A stretch of DNA of 46,363 nucleotides from Anaerolineae bacterium (lineage in GTDB: Bacteria; Chloroflexota; Anaerolineae; Anaerolineales; E44-bin32). Under the pieces are notes generated by a model. The model saw only the letters and a program-made list of their open reading frames with translations. It searched no databases and was not told the origin of the DNA. This document shows, piece after piece, positions 1 through 9,090 of the stretch. A program made the position numbers and the translations under genes. Location: positions 1 through 46,363 of the forward strand of contig DUEZ01000072.1 in assembly GCA_011174825.1 (NCBI GenBank). The letters are read 5' to 3'. Position 1 is the first letter of the stretch. Every line of letters begins with the position of its first letter.

Positions 1-792
1 CGGCACAACGACGCCAAGCACCCACTCCATCATGTATCAGTATTGGCTGATTTTGGTCTCCGTGCCGAGGACCCGGGCATGGGTAAGCTGATCTCCGCAT
101 TGATGAGCCATCAGGATCCAGGTGGTTCCTTTCAAACGCTAATGCAGCTCTATAAGCGCTTTGGTGGCGTGGAGGGGGAGCATTGGGTGTGGATGATGTG
201 CGACGCACCAACGGTGCTCTATGGGCTTTTGAGCTTCGGGCTATACGGCGATCCGGAGGTTAAACGGGCGACCGATCACATGGTTGCCCACATCCGACAC
301 AATGGCTGGCCGTGCGCCGTGGGCGAACCTTTGGGTGAGAAATTTAAAGGTCCCGGAAAGCGAGAGGATCCCTGTCCACTCGCGAATCTGATCTCCCTTA
401 AGGCGGTTTCGTTGATTCCGGACATGCTGGAAAGCGAGATCGCGCAAACTGGTGCCGAGATGCTTCTCCGGCATTGGGAGCATCAGAAGGAGCGCAAACT
501 CTATCTCTTTGCGATGGGGACCGACTTCCGTAAGCTGAAATACCCCTTCGTCTGGTATGACATCCTGCACGTGGCGGATGTGCTCAGTCGGTTTCCCTTT
601 GTCCACAAGGATTCACGCTTCCGGGAAATCGTGGCCACCATCACGGAGCAGGCGGACGAACAGGGGCGCTATACGGCGAACTCGATGTATCGAGCCTGGA
701 AGGACTGGTCCTTCGCTGATAAGAAGAACCCATCCCCGTGGTTGACCTTCCTTGTGTATCGAGTTAAGTATCGGATGAAGATGGGGGTGTAG
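1..792 (+). CDS. Partial alpha/alpha-toroid (prenyltransferase/squalene-oxidase-repeat-like) protein, 5' end outside window
   Basis: The reading frame is open from the first base, so the gene starts before the window; a TTG at 43 is only an internal candidate. The visible 263 residues are helix-rich with regularly spaced motifs such as DPGGSF, HNGWPC and DEQGRY. Each resembles the turn-Gly-Gly/Gly-Trp pattern of the repeats that build alpha/alpha-barrel terpene cyclases and prenyltransferases. No DxDD or other clear catalytic acid motif is visible in this portion, so a cyclase activity cannot be claimed. The C-terminus is basic (VYRVKYRMKMGV). It converges with the large regulator gene on the other strand, with a 50-base gap. 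Family placement is an inference from repeat texture; the coding call is firm because the frame stays open for nearly 800 bases. Confidence 0.7.
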   Translation, partial: RHNDAKHPLHHVSVLADFGLRAEDPGMGKLISALMSHQDPGGSFQTLMQLYKRFGGVEGEHWVWMMCDAPTVLYGLLSFGLYGDPEVKRATDHMVAHIRHNGWPCAVGEPLGEKFKGPGKREDPCPLANLISLKAVSLIPDMLESEIAQTGAEMLLRHWEHQKERKLYLFAMGTDFRKLKYPFVWYDILHVADVLSRFPFVHKDSRFREIVATITEQADEQGRYTANSMYRAWKDWSFADKKNPSPWLTFLVYRVKYRMKMGV

Positions 793-842
793 CCTCTTCT
801 TTTGGGCATTGGTCCGTAGGAAAGTTTAAGAATAAACAAGGC

Positions 843-3800
843 TTACTTTTTTGAACGGTGGGTCAAGATCATCTTTGCCACTTCAGAGAGGTCCATACCC
901 TCCAGACTCTCCACTTCTGCTACGATTTCCTCATCTGGTAATTCAGAAACCAGCTCGTTATGCAACCTATCGGCCTTTACCTGATCGGAGGGTTTTATCT
1001 CAGGTTGTATTAAAACAAATTTGAGCACTTGGATAGCTTTTTTCTCTTCTCCTTCCCGTGCCAGCAGTGGGGCTAGCCCAACCAACGCGCGGAGGATTTC
1101 GGGAGACGACTTAATATCCAAGGCGATCTCTAAAGCGTCTCTAAAACGCTTCTTTGCCTCTATGAATTCTCCCTGGTTGGCATGGATGTTTCCCAGGACC
1201 GTTAAGACAGTAGGGATTTCTATTCTCTTCCCGAGCTCCGTGAAAGTCACCAAGCTCACTTGACAATGATCTACAGCTTGATCGAAGTCCTCGAGTTGAA
1301 AAGCAACTTGTCCCAGCCCCAAGCTCGCTCTCGCAATGCCATACTTGTATCCAATTTCTCTGCTTATCTCAAGGGCTTCTTGGTGGCACTGCTCAGCGCG
1401 CTCGTATTCCCCCAGTTCTCTTGCGATCGTCCCTCTTGCGTTGAGAGCGCCAGCGATGCCCCATTGGCTGCCTGATTCCCTGAACATCGTTAAGGCGTCC
1501 TCGGAAAAATGTTTTGCCTCCCGTAGGCTACCCAAACTTCGTGCGACATGGGTTAGACAGCTCAATTCGGCTGCCTGCCACCAGATGTTCCCAAGGTCTC
1601 TCCAGATGGCAAGGCTCTCTTGGAATAACCTCTCAGCCTGCTGATATTCGCCTTGTCGAAGGGCAATGATGGCATGTGTATCTACCGAGTCCGCCTCAAT
1701 ATCCTTCAGCCCGAATTTATGGGCGATTTGAAGGCTTCTTTGAAGTGATGCCGTTGCCATCTCGCGATGACCAAGACGGTGACAGAACCAGGCATGGCTA
1801 GCGAAGGCTCTCCCTAAAAACTTTACATCATCCGCATCACAATTATCCAATGGTGGAAGGGTGCCTTCAAAACATTCAATCACTTTACTAAACGTTTGTT
1901 CTCCCTCCTGGTACCACCCTCGGACGTCGTAGAGCACCCGCAGTACATCTAATGCTTTTCCTAGTTCCTCTACGGCTTCTTGTCTCACCAACCATTGCAA
2001 AGCCGGGCGGATGTTCTCGATCTCAGTGCCAACTTGGATCAAGGCATCATCCTGCCTCGCGCCCCTCATACGTCCTGTTCGTTCATGTAGAAACTCGGAG
2101 AAGTATCTGGAATGAAGTCCTTGGATCAACTGCCTTTCTTCAGGAGATTTTCTGAATTCCTCATCGATGAACTGCAATAGGAGCGGATGGATTTCGTAGC
2201 GGTCTCTGTCGGCCATTCGCAAGAGTGATTTGTCCAAAAGACTAGATAGGGTGGACAAGGAGGCGCCGGCAATGGTTTTCGCTGCTTCCCTCGAAAAACC
2301 TCCGCGAAAGACAACCAACTTTTGTAAGATTTCCCTTTCTTCATCTGAGAGCAGATCCCAGGAGTGGTTAAATGAGGCTCTCAAGCTCCTTTGCCTCTCT
2401 GGTACATCCCGCAGCGATGAGGTCAGGAAATCTAGGTTCTCTTTAATTGCTTCAGCGATTTCTTCACAGGTGAGAGATTGGATCCAGGCGGATGATAATT
2501 CAATAGCAAGCGGGGTCCCCTCCACAAGCTGACAGATCCGAGCGATGGAACGACGCTCCTCTTCTGACGGAACATAACTCGGGGAGATCATTCTGGCACG
2601 ATTCAAGAACAGTTGGACAGCGTCGTACTCTTCGAATTTCTCGATCTTGGCTCGTTTGGGATAAGGAAGCCCAGAGATTTCAATATTCCATTCTCCAGAG
2701 AGATTCAGGCGTTCACGGGAGGTGGCGAGAATTTTGATCCCGGGCGAAGCATCTAATATCTCTGATAGGAAAATTACCTCTTCAAGCAAGTGCTCCAGGT
2801 TGTCCATAACCAACAACATTTCCTTCTCTTGAAGGGAATTCAACAATTGGGTCCTTAGCTCTTCCCCATCGTAGAAGGAAAACCCAATTTCATCTGCGAT
2901 TGTGGACGGGAGCAGTTCGCCCGAGCTTAGATGCGCAAGGGGCACGAAAAAGACGCCATGAGTGAAATCGTGGAGCAATTCATGCGCAACTTGGAGGGCT
3001 AAACGCGTTTTTCCGATGCCACCGGGGCCGTTCAGCGACAGCAGATGACAGGAGGGATCCCCCAACCGCTCACGAATTTGGTTAAGCTCGTCTTCTCTTC
3101 CGATGAAGGATGTCAATGGATGCCTTAGATTGTGTCGGGGCGTTGAAGGAGGCGTCTCGAGCGCCTTGTCTTCTTTTAATAGGCGCTCGAATAACAACCG
3201 GGTTTCCGCAGAAGGATCGACACCAAGTTCGTCGCGAAGGGCATCCGTGCACCTTTGATAGACCTCGGAAACCCGAGAGGCGTCTTTAAGACCGTGGTGG
3301 GCAATCATCACGGCTCGATAAGCGGGTTCGGGGACTTCGCCTCTTGCGATCCAGCATTCGCCACATCGTAGGGCGTCTGCCCAACGTTGATCTTCCAGGA
3401 GGCGGTTTAATAAGAGCTGCATCTGCAATTCAAAGACAGCTCTAAGTCGCTCCCTCTCGAAGATCACCCAATCGTCATAAAAACCGGGCAATAACTCACC
3501 GGCATAGTCCGCGATATTCATGATTACTTCATCTTTTGCTCGCGACCATGCAGCATCGTCTTTGATGACATCAACATCGAGTATGTAATTCGTATCGGGG
3601 TTAAATCCGATGGTGATCTTGTCCGCGAGGATGTACTCGTCACCGATCGATTTCCGTAGGCGCCAAAGCGCCTGGCGCAATTGTCGGCGGGCTTTTGTCT
3701 CATCGGAGTCTGGCCATAGGAGACCCGCAAGCTTCTCACGTCTCAGACGAACTCCTGTATTTAGAGCTAAATGCGCCAAGAGAGATTGCGAAGGACGAGA

Positions 3801-3866
3801 GGGGATCTCGACGGTCTCTCCATCGCGTCGTACTTCAAAGCTTCCGAGCAGGCGGATTTCAAGCAT
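843..3866 (-). CDS. AfsR/SARP-type regulator: winged helix, BTAD, NB-ARC ATPase, TPR
   Basis: A STAND-class signalling regulator of about 1,007 residues. Counting from a possible upstream TTG at 3899, the first ~100 residues form an OmpR/SARP-type winged helix opening with LEIRLLGSFEV. Residues 105-250 form a bacterial transcriptional activation domain. A nucleotide-binding domain follows, with Walker A GPGGIGKT at about 291-298, a Walker B-like LLVMDNLEHLL and the sensor-like motif KILATSRERL. The last ~400 residues are TPR helices (for example YERAEQCHQEALEISREIGYKYG). The ATG at 3866 is preferred over the TTG because homologous proteins begin near LEIRLLGSFEV; neither has a clear ribosome-binding site. 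A TATAAT -10-like hexamer lies at 3911-3916 on this strand without a convincing -35. Such proteins sense an unknown signal and activate a nearby or global target; no target can be named here. Confidence 0.9.
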   Translation of the reverse strand: MLEIRLLGSFEVRRDGETVEIPSRPSQSLLAHLALNTGVRLRREKLAGLLWPDSDETKARRQLRQALWRLRKSIGDEYILADKITIGFNPDTNYILDVDVIKDDAAWSRAKDEVIMNIADYAGELLPGFYDDWVIFERERLRAVFELQMQLLLNRLLEDQRWADALRCGECWIARGEVPEPAYRAVMIAHHGLKDASRVSEVYQRCTDALRDELGVDPSAETRLLFERLLKEDKALETPPSTPRHNLRHPLTSFIGREDELNQIRERLGDPSCHLLSLNGPGGIGKTRLALQVAHELLHDFTHGVFFVPLAHLSSGELLPSTIADEIGFSFYDGEELRTQLLNSLQEKEMLLVMDNLEHLLEEVIFLSEILDASPGIKILATSRERLNLSGEWNIEISGLPYPKRAKIEKFEEYDAVQLFLNRARMISPSYVPSEEERRSIARICQLVEGTPLAIELSSAWIQSLTCEEIAEAIKENLDFLTSSLRDVPERQRSLRASFNHSWDLLSDEEREILQKLVVFRGGFSREAAKTIAGASLSTLSSLLDKSLLRMADRDRYEIHPLLLQFIDEEFRKSPEERQLIQGLHSRYFSEFLHERTGRMRGARQDDALIQVGTEIENIRPALQWLVRQEAVEELGKALDVLRVLYDVRGWYQEGEQTFSKVIECFEGTLPPLDNCDADDVKFLGRAFASHAWFCHRLGHREMATASLQRSLQIAHKFGLKDIEADSVDTHAIIALRQGEYQQAERLFQESLAIWRDLGNIWWQAAELSCLTHVARSLGSLREAKHFSEDALTMFRESGSQWGIAGALNARGTIARELGEYERAEQCHQEALEISREIGYKYGIARASLGLGQVAFQLEDFDQAVDHCQVSLVTFTELGKRIEIPTVLTVLGNIHANQGEFIEAKKRFRDALEIALDIKSSPEILRALVGLAPLLAREGEEKKAIQVLKFVLIQPEIKPSDQVKADRLHNELVSELPDEEIVAEVESLEGMDLSEVAKMILTHRSKK

Positions 3867-4207
3867 GGATATTACTGCTTGGGCATGATAGGGGGTCAAA
3901 GAAGGTGTTCATTATAAAGTGGCTAACAAGTAGGGCTTTTAGAGTATAGCATTGCGAAAAGGCTTCTGCATCGGCGCCAAGTTCGGCCCTTAGATCCTAT
4001 ACCTAATCAAGCCCATATTTTATGTATTCCGCAAATTGCCCACATGGATTTCATTTTATTTACAACGATACATCCGATCCAGATCACCACGCTGGTTCTT
4101 TTATCTCCCTCTGGGTGTCAGATAGATGCTGAAAATACTCTAAAGAGACGTACCCAAGATAAATTCGTATCAAGAATACGTACCTATTCCTTTGGCAGCG
4201 TAGAAGC
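3867..4207. other. Divergent intergenic region
   Basis: This 341-base AT-rich stretch separates the minus-strand AfsR-type regulator from the plus-strand J-domain gene, so it should hold two divergent promoters. I see a TATAAT-like hexamer for the minus strand at 3911-3916. A small inverted repeat, CGTAT-caaga-ATACG at 4166-4180, is bracketed by two CGTACC words (4149 and 4179), about 25 bases before the J-domain gene. Its position is compatible with an operator, but nothing proves it. No gene is seen. Confidence 0.4.
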
Positions 4208-5410
4208 ATGAGAAATGTACGTCGTGACCTGTATCAGATCCTTGAAGTCGATCCCTGCGCGGGGATCAATCAGATCAAACTTGCCTATCGAAGATTGGCG
4301 AGACGATATCATCCAGACCTCAATCCAAACCCAGATGCTAAAGGCCGAATGCAAGAAATCAATCAGGCTTATGAGGTGCTTGGAGACCCGGTTAAACGTA
4401 CCCGATATGACCGATGGCGAGTGCTGATACAGGGATCTTGGACCACCTACACATCCCCACGATCTCCACGCACTGCTCGACATCAGCGACCGCCGAGTCA
4501 AGAAGGGTATCCGCATCCGCCCCCGCGTTGCGATGCGTGGGGACAATGTTCACCTGGCCCACAGAGCGCTCAGTATAGGACCACATTTAGACAACGGAGG
4601 AGATCTCGGACGGGTTCTCCGAATTGGTGGCTGTGGTTGCTTATTCCGGCATTGATCAACGCTTTCTCTTCCTCAATGTTCAACAACAGGAACGATATCA
4701 AATTACAACCAGCGGGGTTGAACTATGCTAGAGCCCAGGCTACAGCGGTTGCGGCCTCACAATGGCCTCTCGTTGTGCAAGAAGACTTCAGCCCCTCTAA
4801 TCCAAATCAGTGGAGCACTCGGAAATACTCTTCCGATCGAGTGACGATCAGGAAAGAGATTGATGGGGCATATCTCTGGGAAGCAGAATCTCATCAGGGC
4901 GTTACCGCGTGGTCCCACGCCCAATACGATAACCATTGGAGCAAGGAGGACTTCTACGTATACGTTGATTGTCGACGAGTCAGTGGTTCAAAGGATTCCG
5001 CGATGGGTTTGGTGTTTCGGAGCTTTGGGGAAAATCTTTACATCTTTAGGGTTGGAAAAGATCAGCGTTTCAATGTTTCCTTATTGAGAAGTGATAATTG
5101 GACCACTTTGATACCTTGGACGCGCAGCGATGCGATAAAACAGGACGAAGCGAATCGCTTAACTGTTATCGGAGAAGGTTCACACTACCTGTTCTTTATC
5201 AACAACCAATACGTTGGCGAATTGGAGGATCAGCAGCTTACCCAAGGAGCTGTGGGTATAACAATTAGCTTGTTCCATGCGGAAGATCACGCTACCTTCG
5301 AATTCGACAACTTTGAAGTACGCCAACCAATGGCCACTGCGGCTACACAATTTCAACCTACAGCAACTATCAATACACACGAACCCGTTATGGAGCCTTT
5401 AATAAGATGA
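4208..5410 (+). CDS. Membrane-anchored J-domain protein with extracytoplasmic LamG/DUF1080-like domain
   Basis: Residues 7-72 form a J-domain, the part of DnaJ-type co-chaperones that stimulates Hsp70 ATPase. The obligatory HPD triad is present in RRYHPDLNPNP (H35-P36-D37), and helix IV ends in VKRTRYDRWR. A Pro/Arg-rich linker follows, then one hydrophobic segment WWLWLLIPALINAF around 140-155. The remaining ~230 residues have a beta-rich pattern (LYIFRVGKDQRFNVSLL, ATFEFDNFEVRQP) like the LamG/DUF1080 jelly-roll fold. The expected topology is J-domain inside, sugar-binding-like domain outside. The gene overlaps the next by four bases (ATGA), so the two are probably translated together. There is no zinc-finger or DnaJ C-terminal peptide-binding domain, so this is a type III J-protein. 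Its substrate is unknown. Confidence 0.85.
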   Translation: MRNVRRDLYQILEVDPCAGINQIKLAYRRLARRYHPDLNPNPDAKGRMQEINQAYEVLGDPVKRTRYDRWRVLIQGSWTTYTSPRSPRTARHQRPPSQEGYPHPPPRCDAWGQCSPGPQSAQYRTTFRQRRRSRTGSPNWWLWLLIPALINAFSSSMFNNRNDIKLQPAGLNYARAQATAVAASQWPLVVQEDFSPSNPNQWSTRKYSSDRVTIRKEIDGAYLWEAESHQGVTAWSHAQYDNHWSKEDFYVYVDCRRVSGSKDSAMGLVFRSFGENLYIFRVGKDQRFNVSLLRSDNWTTLIPWTRSDAIKQDEANRLTVIGEGSHYLFFINNQYVGELEDQQLTQGAVGITISLFHAEDHATFEFDNFEVRQPMATAATQFQPTATINTHEPVMEPLIR

Positions 5411-7044
5411 ACGAGTTGAGCTTTTTCTTTTCGATCTTTGTGGTCCTCTCTGGCTTTGCTTTTCTTGTCTACCGCATTGAGCGTTGGTGGTATGGTCGGA
5501 GAAGGTTTCGTCACCTATTCAGATTTTCTTGGCTCAATATTTCTTATCTGGTGCTCATCGTTTCTTTTATAGCCGCAATCCTTGTCGTCGTCTCGGGTGT
5601 TGTTGCGTGGCTGTGGGTTTCACTGATCTGCTTGCTATTGTTTTTATTTCTCCCTAATACTGCACGAGCAATGACATGGCTGTTCCGAAGTAGGGATAAT
5701 CGCCAACGGGATAAGTCGGGTGAAGCTCCTGATATTTACACTCTTGCCATAACCTCAGACCCGGAAAACGCGAATGCGTATTACCATCGAGGATTCATCC
5801 TAGCGCAGAAGGGAGATATCGATCGGGCCATCTCGGATTACGACCGGGCTATCGAGCTTGATCCCAAGCATCTTGAAGCGCATATCAACCGGGGGTTTAT
5901 CTATGCCAATCGAGGCGATATTACCCGAGCGCTCGCCGACTTTACACAAGCCATTTGCATTGCGCCCGACTCAGCCATGGCTTTTTGTATGCGAGGGAGT
6001 GTCTTTGCTACGAAAGGAGATCTCGAAAACGCTATAGCTGATTTCGACCAAGCGCTCGTCCTCAACCCAGGGGTTCAATTGGCTTACAACAACCGTGGGA
6101 ATGTGTTTATTGAGAAAGGTGACTTCGGTCGAGCGATTGATGACTTTGACCAAGTTATCGCTCTGAATCCGAAATACGCAATAGCCTACAGGAATCGTGG
6201 TTGCGCGTATGCGGAGAAAGGTGAAATCGCGCCTGCGCTCGCCGATCTGAATGAGGCTATTGATCTTGCTCCTCACGACGCTCCTGCTTATGCCAATCGA
6301 GGCAACATCCATGCGAAGGAAGGAGAGTTAATCCTCGCGATCAAGGATTTCAGCCTAGCGATTTCTCTTGGTCTCGAAAAGCCTGAGATCTTTATCAGTC
6401 GGGGAAGGGCATACTTCGACCTGGGTCGTTTGGAAAAGGCTTTTGCGGATTTCAGCCAAGCAGTGTCCCTTGATCCAACAAGACCTGATGGCTACTTCTA
6501 TCGCGGCCTATCTCATATGCGCAGCAGGAATCTCGATCGTGCAATCGTTGATTTTGAACAGTGCATTGCGTTGGATCCTCAGAATCATCCGCCCTTTTTT
6601 AATCGAGGGCTTTCCTATCTCATGAGGCGCGAGCCAGATAAAGCGATTCAAGACTTCAGCCAAGCCATAGCTTATGGCACAAAAGATCCTGAAGCCCACT
6701 ACAATCGCGGGCTTGCCCACCTGATGAAGGGGGATTTCAAACGAGCTCTTGTCGATCTTGATATTTATATCTCTTTCGTGCCGGAGAACGTGGATGGTTA
6801 TTACAACCGAGCCATTGCGTATTTTGGTAGGAAAGACCTCGATCGGGCTTTGGAAGATTTGAACCTGGCCCTTCACATTAATCCTAACGATGCTGCGGTG
6901 CGTCTCAAGCGCGGCGAGGTGTATCACGAGCTGGGAGAGGCAGAAAAAGCCATCTCTGATCTCGAAGGAGCTAGGGCTCTCGGCTTACCGCCACATATTG
7001 ATCGAGGTGTGGATGAGTTACTTCAACAATTAAAACGATGCTGA
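5407..7044 (+). CDS. Membrane TPR protein with twelve tandem repeats
   Basis: The N-terminal ~100 residues contain about three hydrophobic segments (roughly 5-22, 42-60 and 64-84), followed by a cytoplasmic-type linker. From about residue 112 there are twelve 34-residue tetratricopeptide repeats in strict phase, each with the helix-A signature A-x-x-x-RG (for example AYYHRGFILAQKGD, AYNNRGNVFIEKGD, AHYNRGLAHLMKGD). TPR stacks form protein-binding solenoids. Four-base overlap with the preceding membrane J-domain gene suggests a joint membrane scaffold that hands clients to Hsp70, but this is inference. The start ATG lies inside the stop of the upstream gene. A frame-shadow ORF on the other strand is explained by repeat composition. 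Confidence 0.88.
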   Translation: MNELSFFFSIFVVLSGFAFLVYRIERWWYGRRRFRHLFRFSWLNISYLVLIVSFIAAILVVVSGVVAWLWVSLICLLLFLFLPNTARAMTWLFRSRDNRQRDKSGEAPDIYTLAITSDPENANAYYHRGFILAQKGDIDRAISDYDRAIELDPKHLEAHINRGFIYANRGDITRALADFTQAICIAPDSAMAFCMRGSVFATKGDLENAIADFDQALVLNPGVQLAYNNRGNVFIEKGDFGRAIDDFDQVIALNPKYAIAYRNRGCAYAEKGEIAPALADLNEAIDLAPHDAPAYANRGNIHAKEGELILAIKDFSLAISLGLEKPEIFISRGRAYFDLGRLEKAFADFSQAVSLDPTRPDGYFYRGLSHMRSRNLDRAIVDFEQCIALDPQNHPPFFNRGLSYLMRREPDKAIQDFSQAIAYGTKDPEAHYNRGLAHLMKGDFKRALVDLDIYISFVPENVDGYYNRAIAYFGRKDLDRALEDLNLALHINPNDAAVRLKRGEVYHELGEAEKAISDLEGARALGLPPHIDRGVDELLQQLKRC

Positions 7045-7366
7045 TCTGAAGATGGTGGAATATTGGGAATGAACTTGGTTGAGTAACTTAGAGGCAGGTG
7101 ATGGGTATTTCCGGACATAAGTTATTTCGAACAGGCAGGAGAAAGAGAGGGCTACTTATTTATCAAACTGACCTATCCTCCTTTGTGCAAAGCTTCCCCA
7201 CTTACCAGAAACCTAATCACAATTCAGGCACCAAAAATTCTCTGCTGCGCTCGACCCTCGGACTGTGTTTTAACGCACGAAATACGCTGGGGAGATAGGT
7301 ATCTGCTATGTTGCGTTCAAGATCATTTTATTCTCGTGATGGCCATGAGAAAGGAGGGAGGAAAAA
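7045..7366. other. Intergenic stretch without a supported gene
   Basis: About 320 bases between the TPR gene and a small ORF. Short open frames exist (one from 7098) but have arbitrary composition and no family resemblance. The last 20 bases hold a very strong purine-rich ribosome-binding site (AAAGGAGGGAGGAAAAA) for the ORF at 7367. Confidence 0.4.
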
Positions 7367-7645
7367 ATGGTGGAGCTAGGGTGGGACACAACGCAAGTTT
7401 TGGATGGACGAGATAGCGCGGTCTGTTCCACAATACCAATCGCAGGACACCCCCCATTCAGACGAACCATCCGGACTGCAGGTATGTGGAAACCAGAGTT
7501 GTTGAAAGGCGCTCCGCTTGTATTATTAGCATCCACGGCCTTGCTGTTCGCAGGTTTAATCGGGGGCAAGGCAATCACAGATAAGCTTCAAAACGACGGT
7601 CTCCAATCGGAAATCAATCTGCGCCTCCTTGAAGTGACCCGGTAG
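7367..7645 (+). CDS. Small putative single-pass membrane protein
   Basis: A 92-residue frame whose ATG is preceded by AGGAGGGAGG with a six-base spacer, one of the strongest ribosome-binding sites in the window. Residues about 46-70 (LLKGAPLVLLASTALLFAGL) form one hydrophobic helix, followed by a charged tail ending in LLEVTR. I do not recognise the family. The N-terminal 40 residues look unremarkable and could be non-native. The good initiation signal plus a credible transmembrane helix favour a real gene, but there is no homology evidence. If real, it may form a unit with the GGDEF genes downstream. Confidence 0.4.
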   Translation: MVELGWDTTQVLDGRDSAVCSTIPIAGHPPFRRTIRTAGMWKPELLKGAPLVLLASTALLFAGLIGGKAITDKLQNDGLQSEINLRLLEVTR

Positions 7646-7775
7646 CTTATCGTCGCCAGCCGTTTCTCCCTAAGATATCTGGTTGAGGCGCTCAGGTGTG
7701 ATCTCACTGAAATACTTATGCGGGAGGCGCGCCGCGATCACATAGTATGACAAATGTCCTATATCAATATATTAT

Positions 7776-7792
7776 TAAGATATATTATCTTA
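7776..7792. promoter_or_regulatory. AT-rich palindrome upstream of the GGDEF pair
   Basis: A perfect 7-base inverted repeat, TAAGATA-tat-TATCTTA, in a strongly AT-rich 60-base patch ending about 20 bases before the ATG at 7813. The gene has no obvious Shine-Dalgarno sequence, so the patch probably carries the promoter and the palindrome may be an operator. This is a positional inference only. Confidence 0.35.
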
Positions 7793-7812
7793 GAATAAGA
7801 CAATGAAATAAG

Positions 7813-8310
7813 ATGTTGAGAGAAACTGTGAGTAAGATCTTTGGGCTGCAAAGGGAGATCAAAGATCTGCGCACCAAGGTCGAGGAATTGAGCTGGGACG
7901 AGCCCTTCGGGATGTGGACACGAGGGGCGTTCTTACAATTCTGCAGGGTCATGCCCAGGGGGATCAAGACGGTTGCATTTATTGATTTTGATGACATTCA
8001 CTCGCTCAACGAGCGTTATGGTTATTCAGAGGTTAACCGAAGGGTGAGATCGACCTTCTCCATTCCTTTTCGTCGTAGCGATCTGATCGCCAGGTGGTTC
8101 TCTGGGGATGAGATCGTCATCCTCCTCGATTGCGACCGAGAGGGAGCGGAGTTGAAGATCGCCCAGCTTCACGAATCGGCACGCAGACATAGACTCACTT
8201 TCACTTATGAAATCGGGGAATGGGATGTGGGCAGGCAATCGATTCTCAAGGTTATGGAGAACCTTTCAGTAAAGACGTCTAGGAAGAAAACATCATCCCG
8301 GAATAGATAG
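7813..8310 (+). CDS. Degenerate GGDEF-domain protein with retained RxxD motif
   Basis: A 165-residue protein made of a short coiled N-terminus and one GGDEF fold. Family landmarks are visible but altered. The DxLTGLxNRR motif is reduced to WDEPFGMWTRGAF. The metal/substrate strand reads FIDFDDIHSLNERYGYSE (family: DxDxFKxINDxxGH). The signature loop reads SGDEI (residues 97-101) instead of GGDEF. RRSD at 87-90 sits where the RxxD inhibitory c-di-GMP site lies in active cyclases. It is therefore likely to bind rather than make c-di-GMP, though weak activity cannot be excluded. The next gene, about 20 bases downstream, has an intact GGDEF but no RxxD, so the two may act together. The start ATG has no clear ribosome-binding site. 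Confidence 0.75.
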   Translation: MLRETVSKIFGLQREIKDLRTKVEELSWDEPFGMWTRGAFLQFCRVMPRGIKTVAFIDFDDIHSLNERYGYSEVNRRVRSTFSIPFRRSDLIARWFSGDEIVILLDCDREGAELKIAQLHESARRHRLTFTYEIGEWDVGRQSILKVMENLSVKTSRKKTSSRNR

Positions 8311-8330
8311 CTGCATTGAGGCGCAGAGAT

Positions 8331-8993
8331 ATGGCTCAACAATACCCCGAAACCGACGCAATGACCGGGCTTTTAACGGGCAGAGCTTTTGATGAACGGT
8401 ATGTAAAACTATTCGAAAAGGCGCGGGCTGAAGGGGAGCCCCTCTCCCTTGCGATTTTTGATATTGATGAATTGATGGGCATTAATGACAAGTATGGACA
8501 TGGCGCAGGGGATGTCGCGATCAAGATGGTTGCGGATAAGATCATGGAACATGCGGGGGAGGGCGTTTTCGTCGGCAGGATCGGGGGCGATGAATTCGCC
8601 ATACTCTTCCCCGATACTGAGAGGGAACAAGCATTCCTCACGCTCGAACGTGTCCGCGCCGAAATCGAAAAGAATCAAGAGCTTGAGGTGAGGGTTACAG
8701 TGAGGGGGGGATTAGCCACCTACCCTGTCGACGGTCGAAGCGAAAGAGAAATCATGAGGAAAGCTTATCAAGCTCTCTACACATCATCAAAAACTGGGAG
8801 AAATAGGATCTGCTTAGCGCGGGATGAGCGCAAGGCTACCAAAACGACGCACTACACACCGACCCAGCTTGAACGCCTCGCGAAGCTGTCAGAAGATATC
8901 GATGTAGGCGAGGCGGAGCTTCTCAGGGAGGCGCTGGACGATCTTCTCAGCAAGTACGACGTCGAATTGAGACGCAGGTATAAAGGCGAGTAG
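8331..8993 (+). CDS. GGDEF diguanylate cyclase fused to a C-terminal ribbon-helix-helix domain
   Basis: A 220-residue protein. Residues 8-165 form a GGDEF domain with TDAMTGLLTGRAF, the metal-binding FDIDELMGINDKYGHGAGD and an intact GGDEF at 85-89, so diguanylate cyclase activity (two GTP to c-di-GMP) is plausible. The RxxD product-inhibition site is absent (GVFVGR precedes GGDEF). Residues about 173-211 (HYTPTQLERLAKLSEDIDVG, then EAELLREALDDLL) match the beta-alpha-alpha pattern of CopG/Arc-type ribbon-helix-helix DNA-binding domains. The ATG at 8331 is chosen over the TTG at 8316 because a GAGG motif lies about ten bases before it and the TTG adds only five residues. The gene follows the degenerate GGDEF gene closely and is probably co-transcribed with it. 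Confidence 0.8.
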   Translation: MAQQYPETDAMTGLLTGRAFDERYVKLFEKARAEGEPLSLAIFDIDELMGINDKYGHGAGDVAIKMVADKIMEHAGEGVFVGRIGGDEFAILFPDTEREQAFLTLERVRAEIEKNQELEVRVTVRGGLATYPVDGRSEREIMRKAYQALYTSSKTGRNRICLARDERKATKTTHYTPTQLERLAKLSEDIDVGEAELLREALDDLLSKYDVELRRRYKGE

Positions 8994-9090
8994 TCATTTC
9001 GATTTTCATGGGCAAAGGTCCCCGCCCACCAATTCTCTCCGGCTTTTAAATCAACCTAAAATAACCGCCTTCGGGTAAAGAGTCCACCCC

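Noticed and set aside
7098..7298. Small plus-strand ORF
   Set aside because: Composition is random and there is no family match, despite a purine-rich stretch before the ATG.
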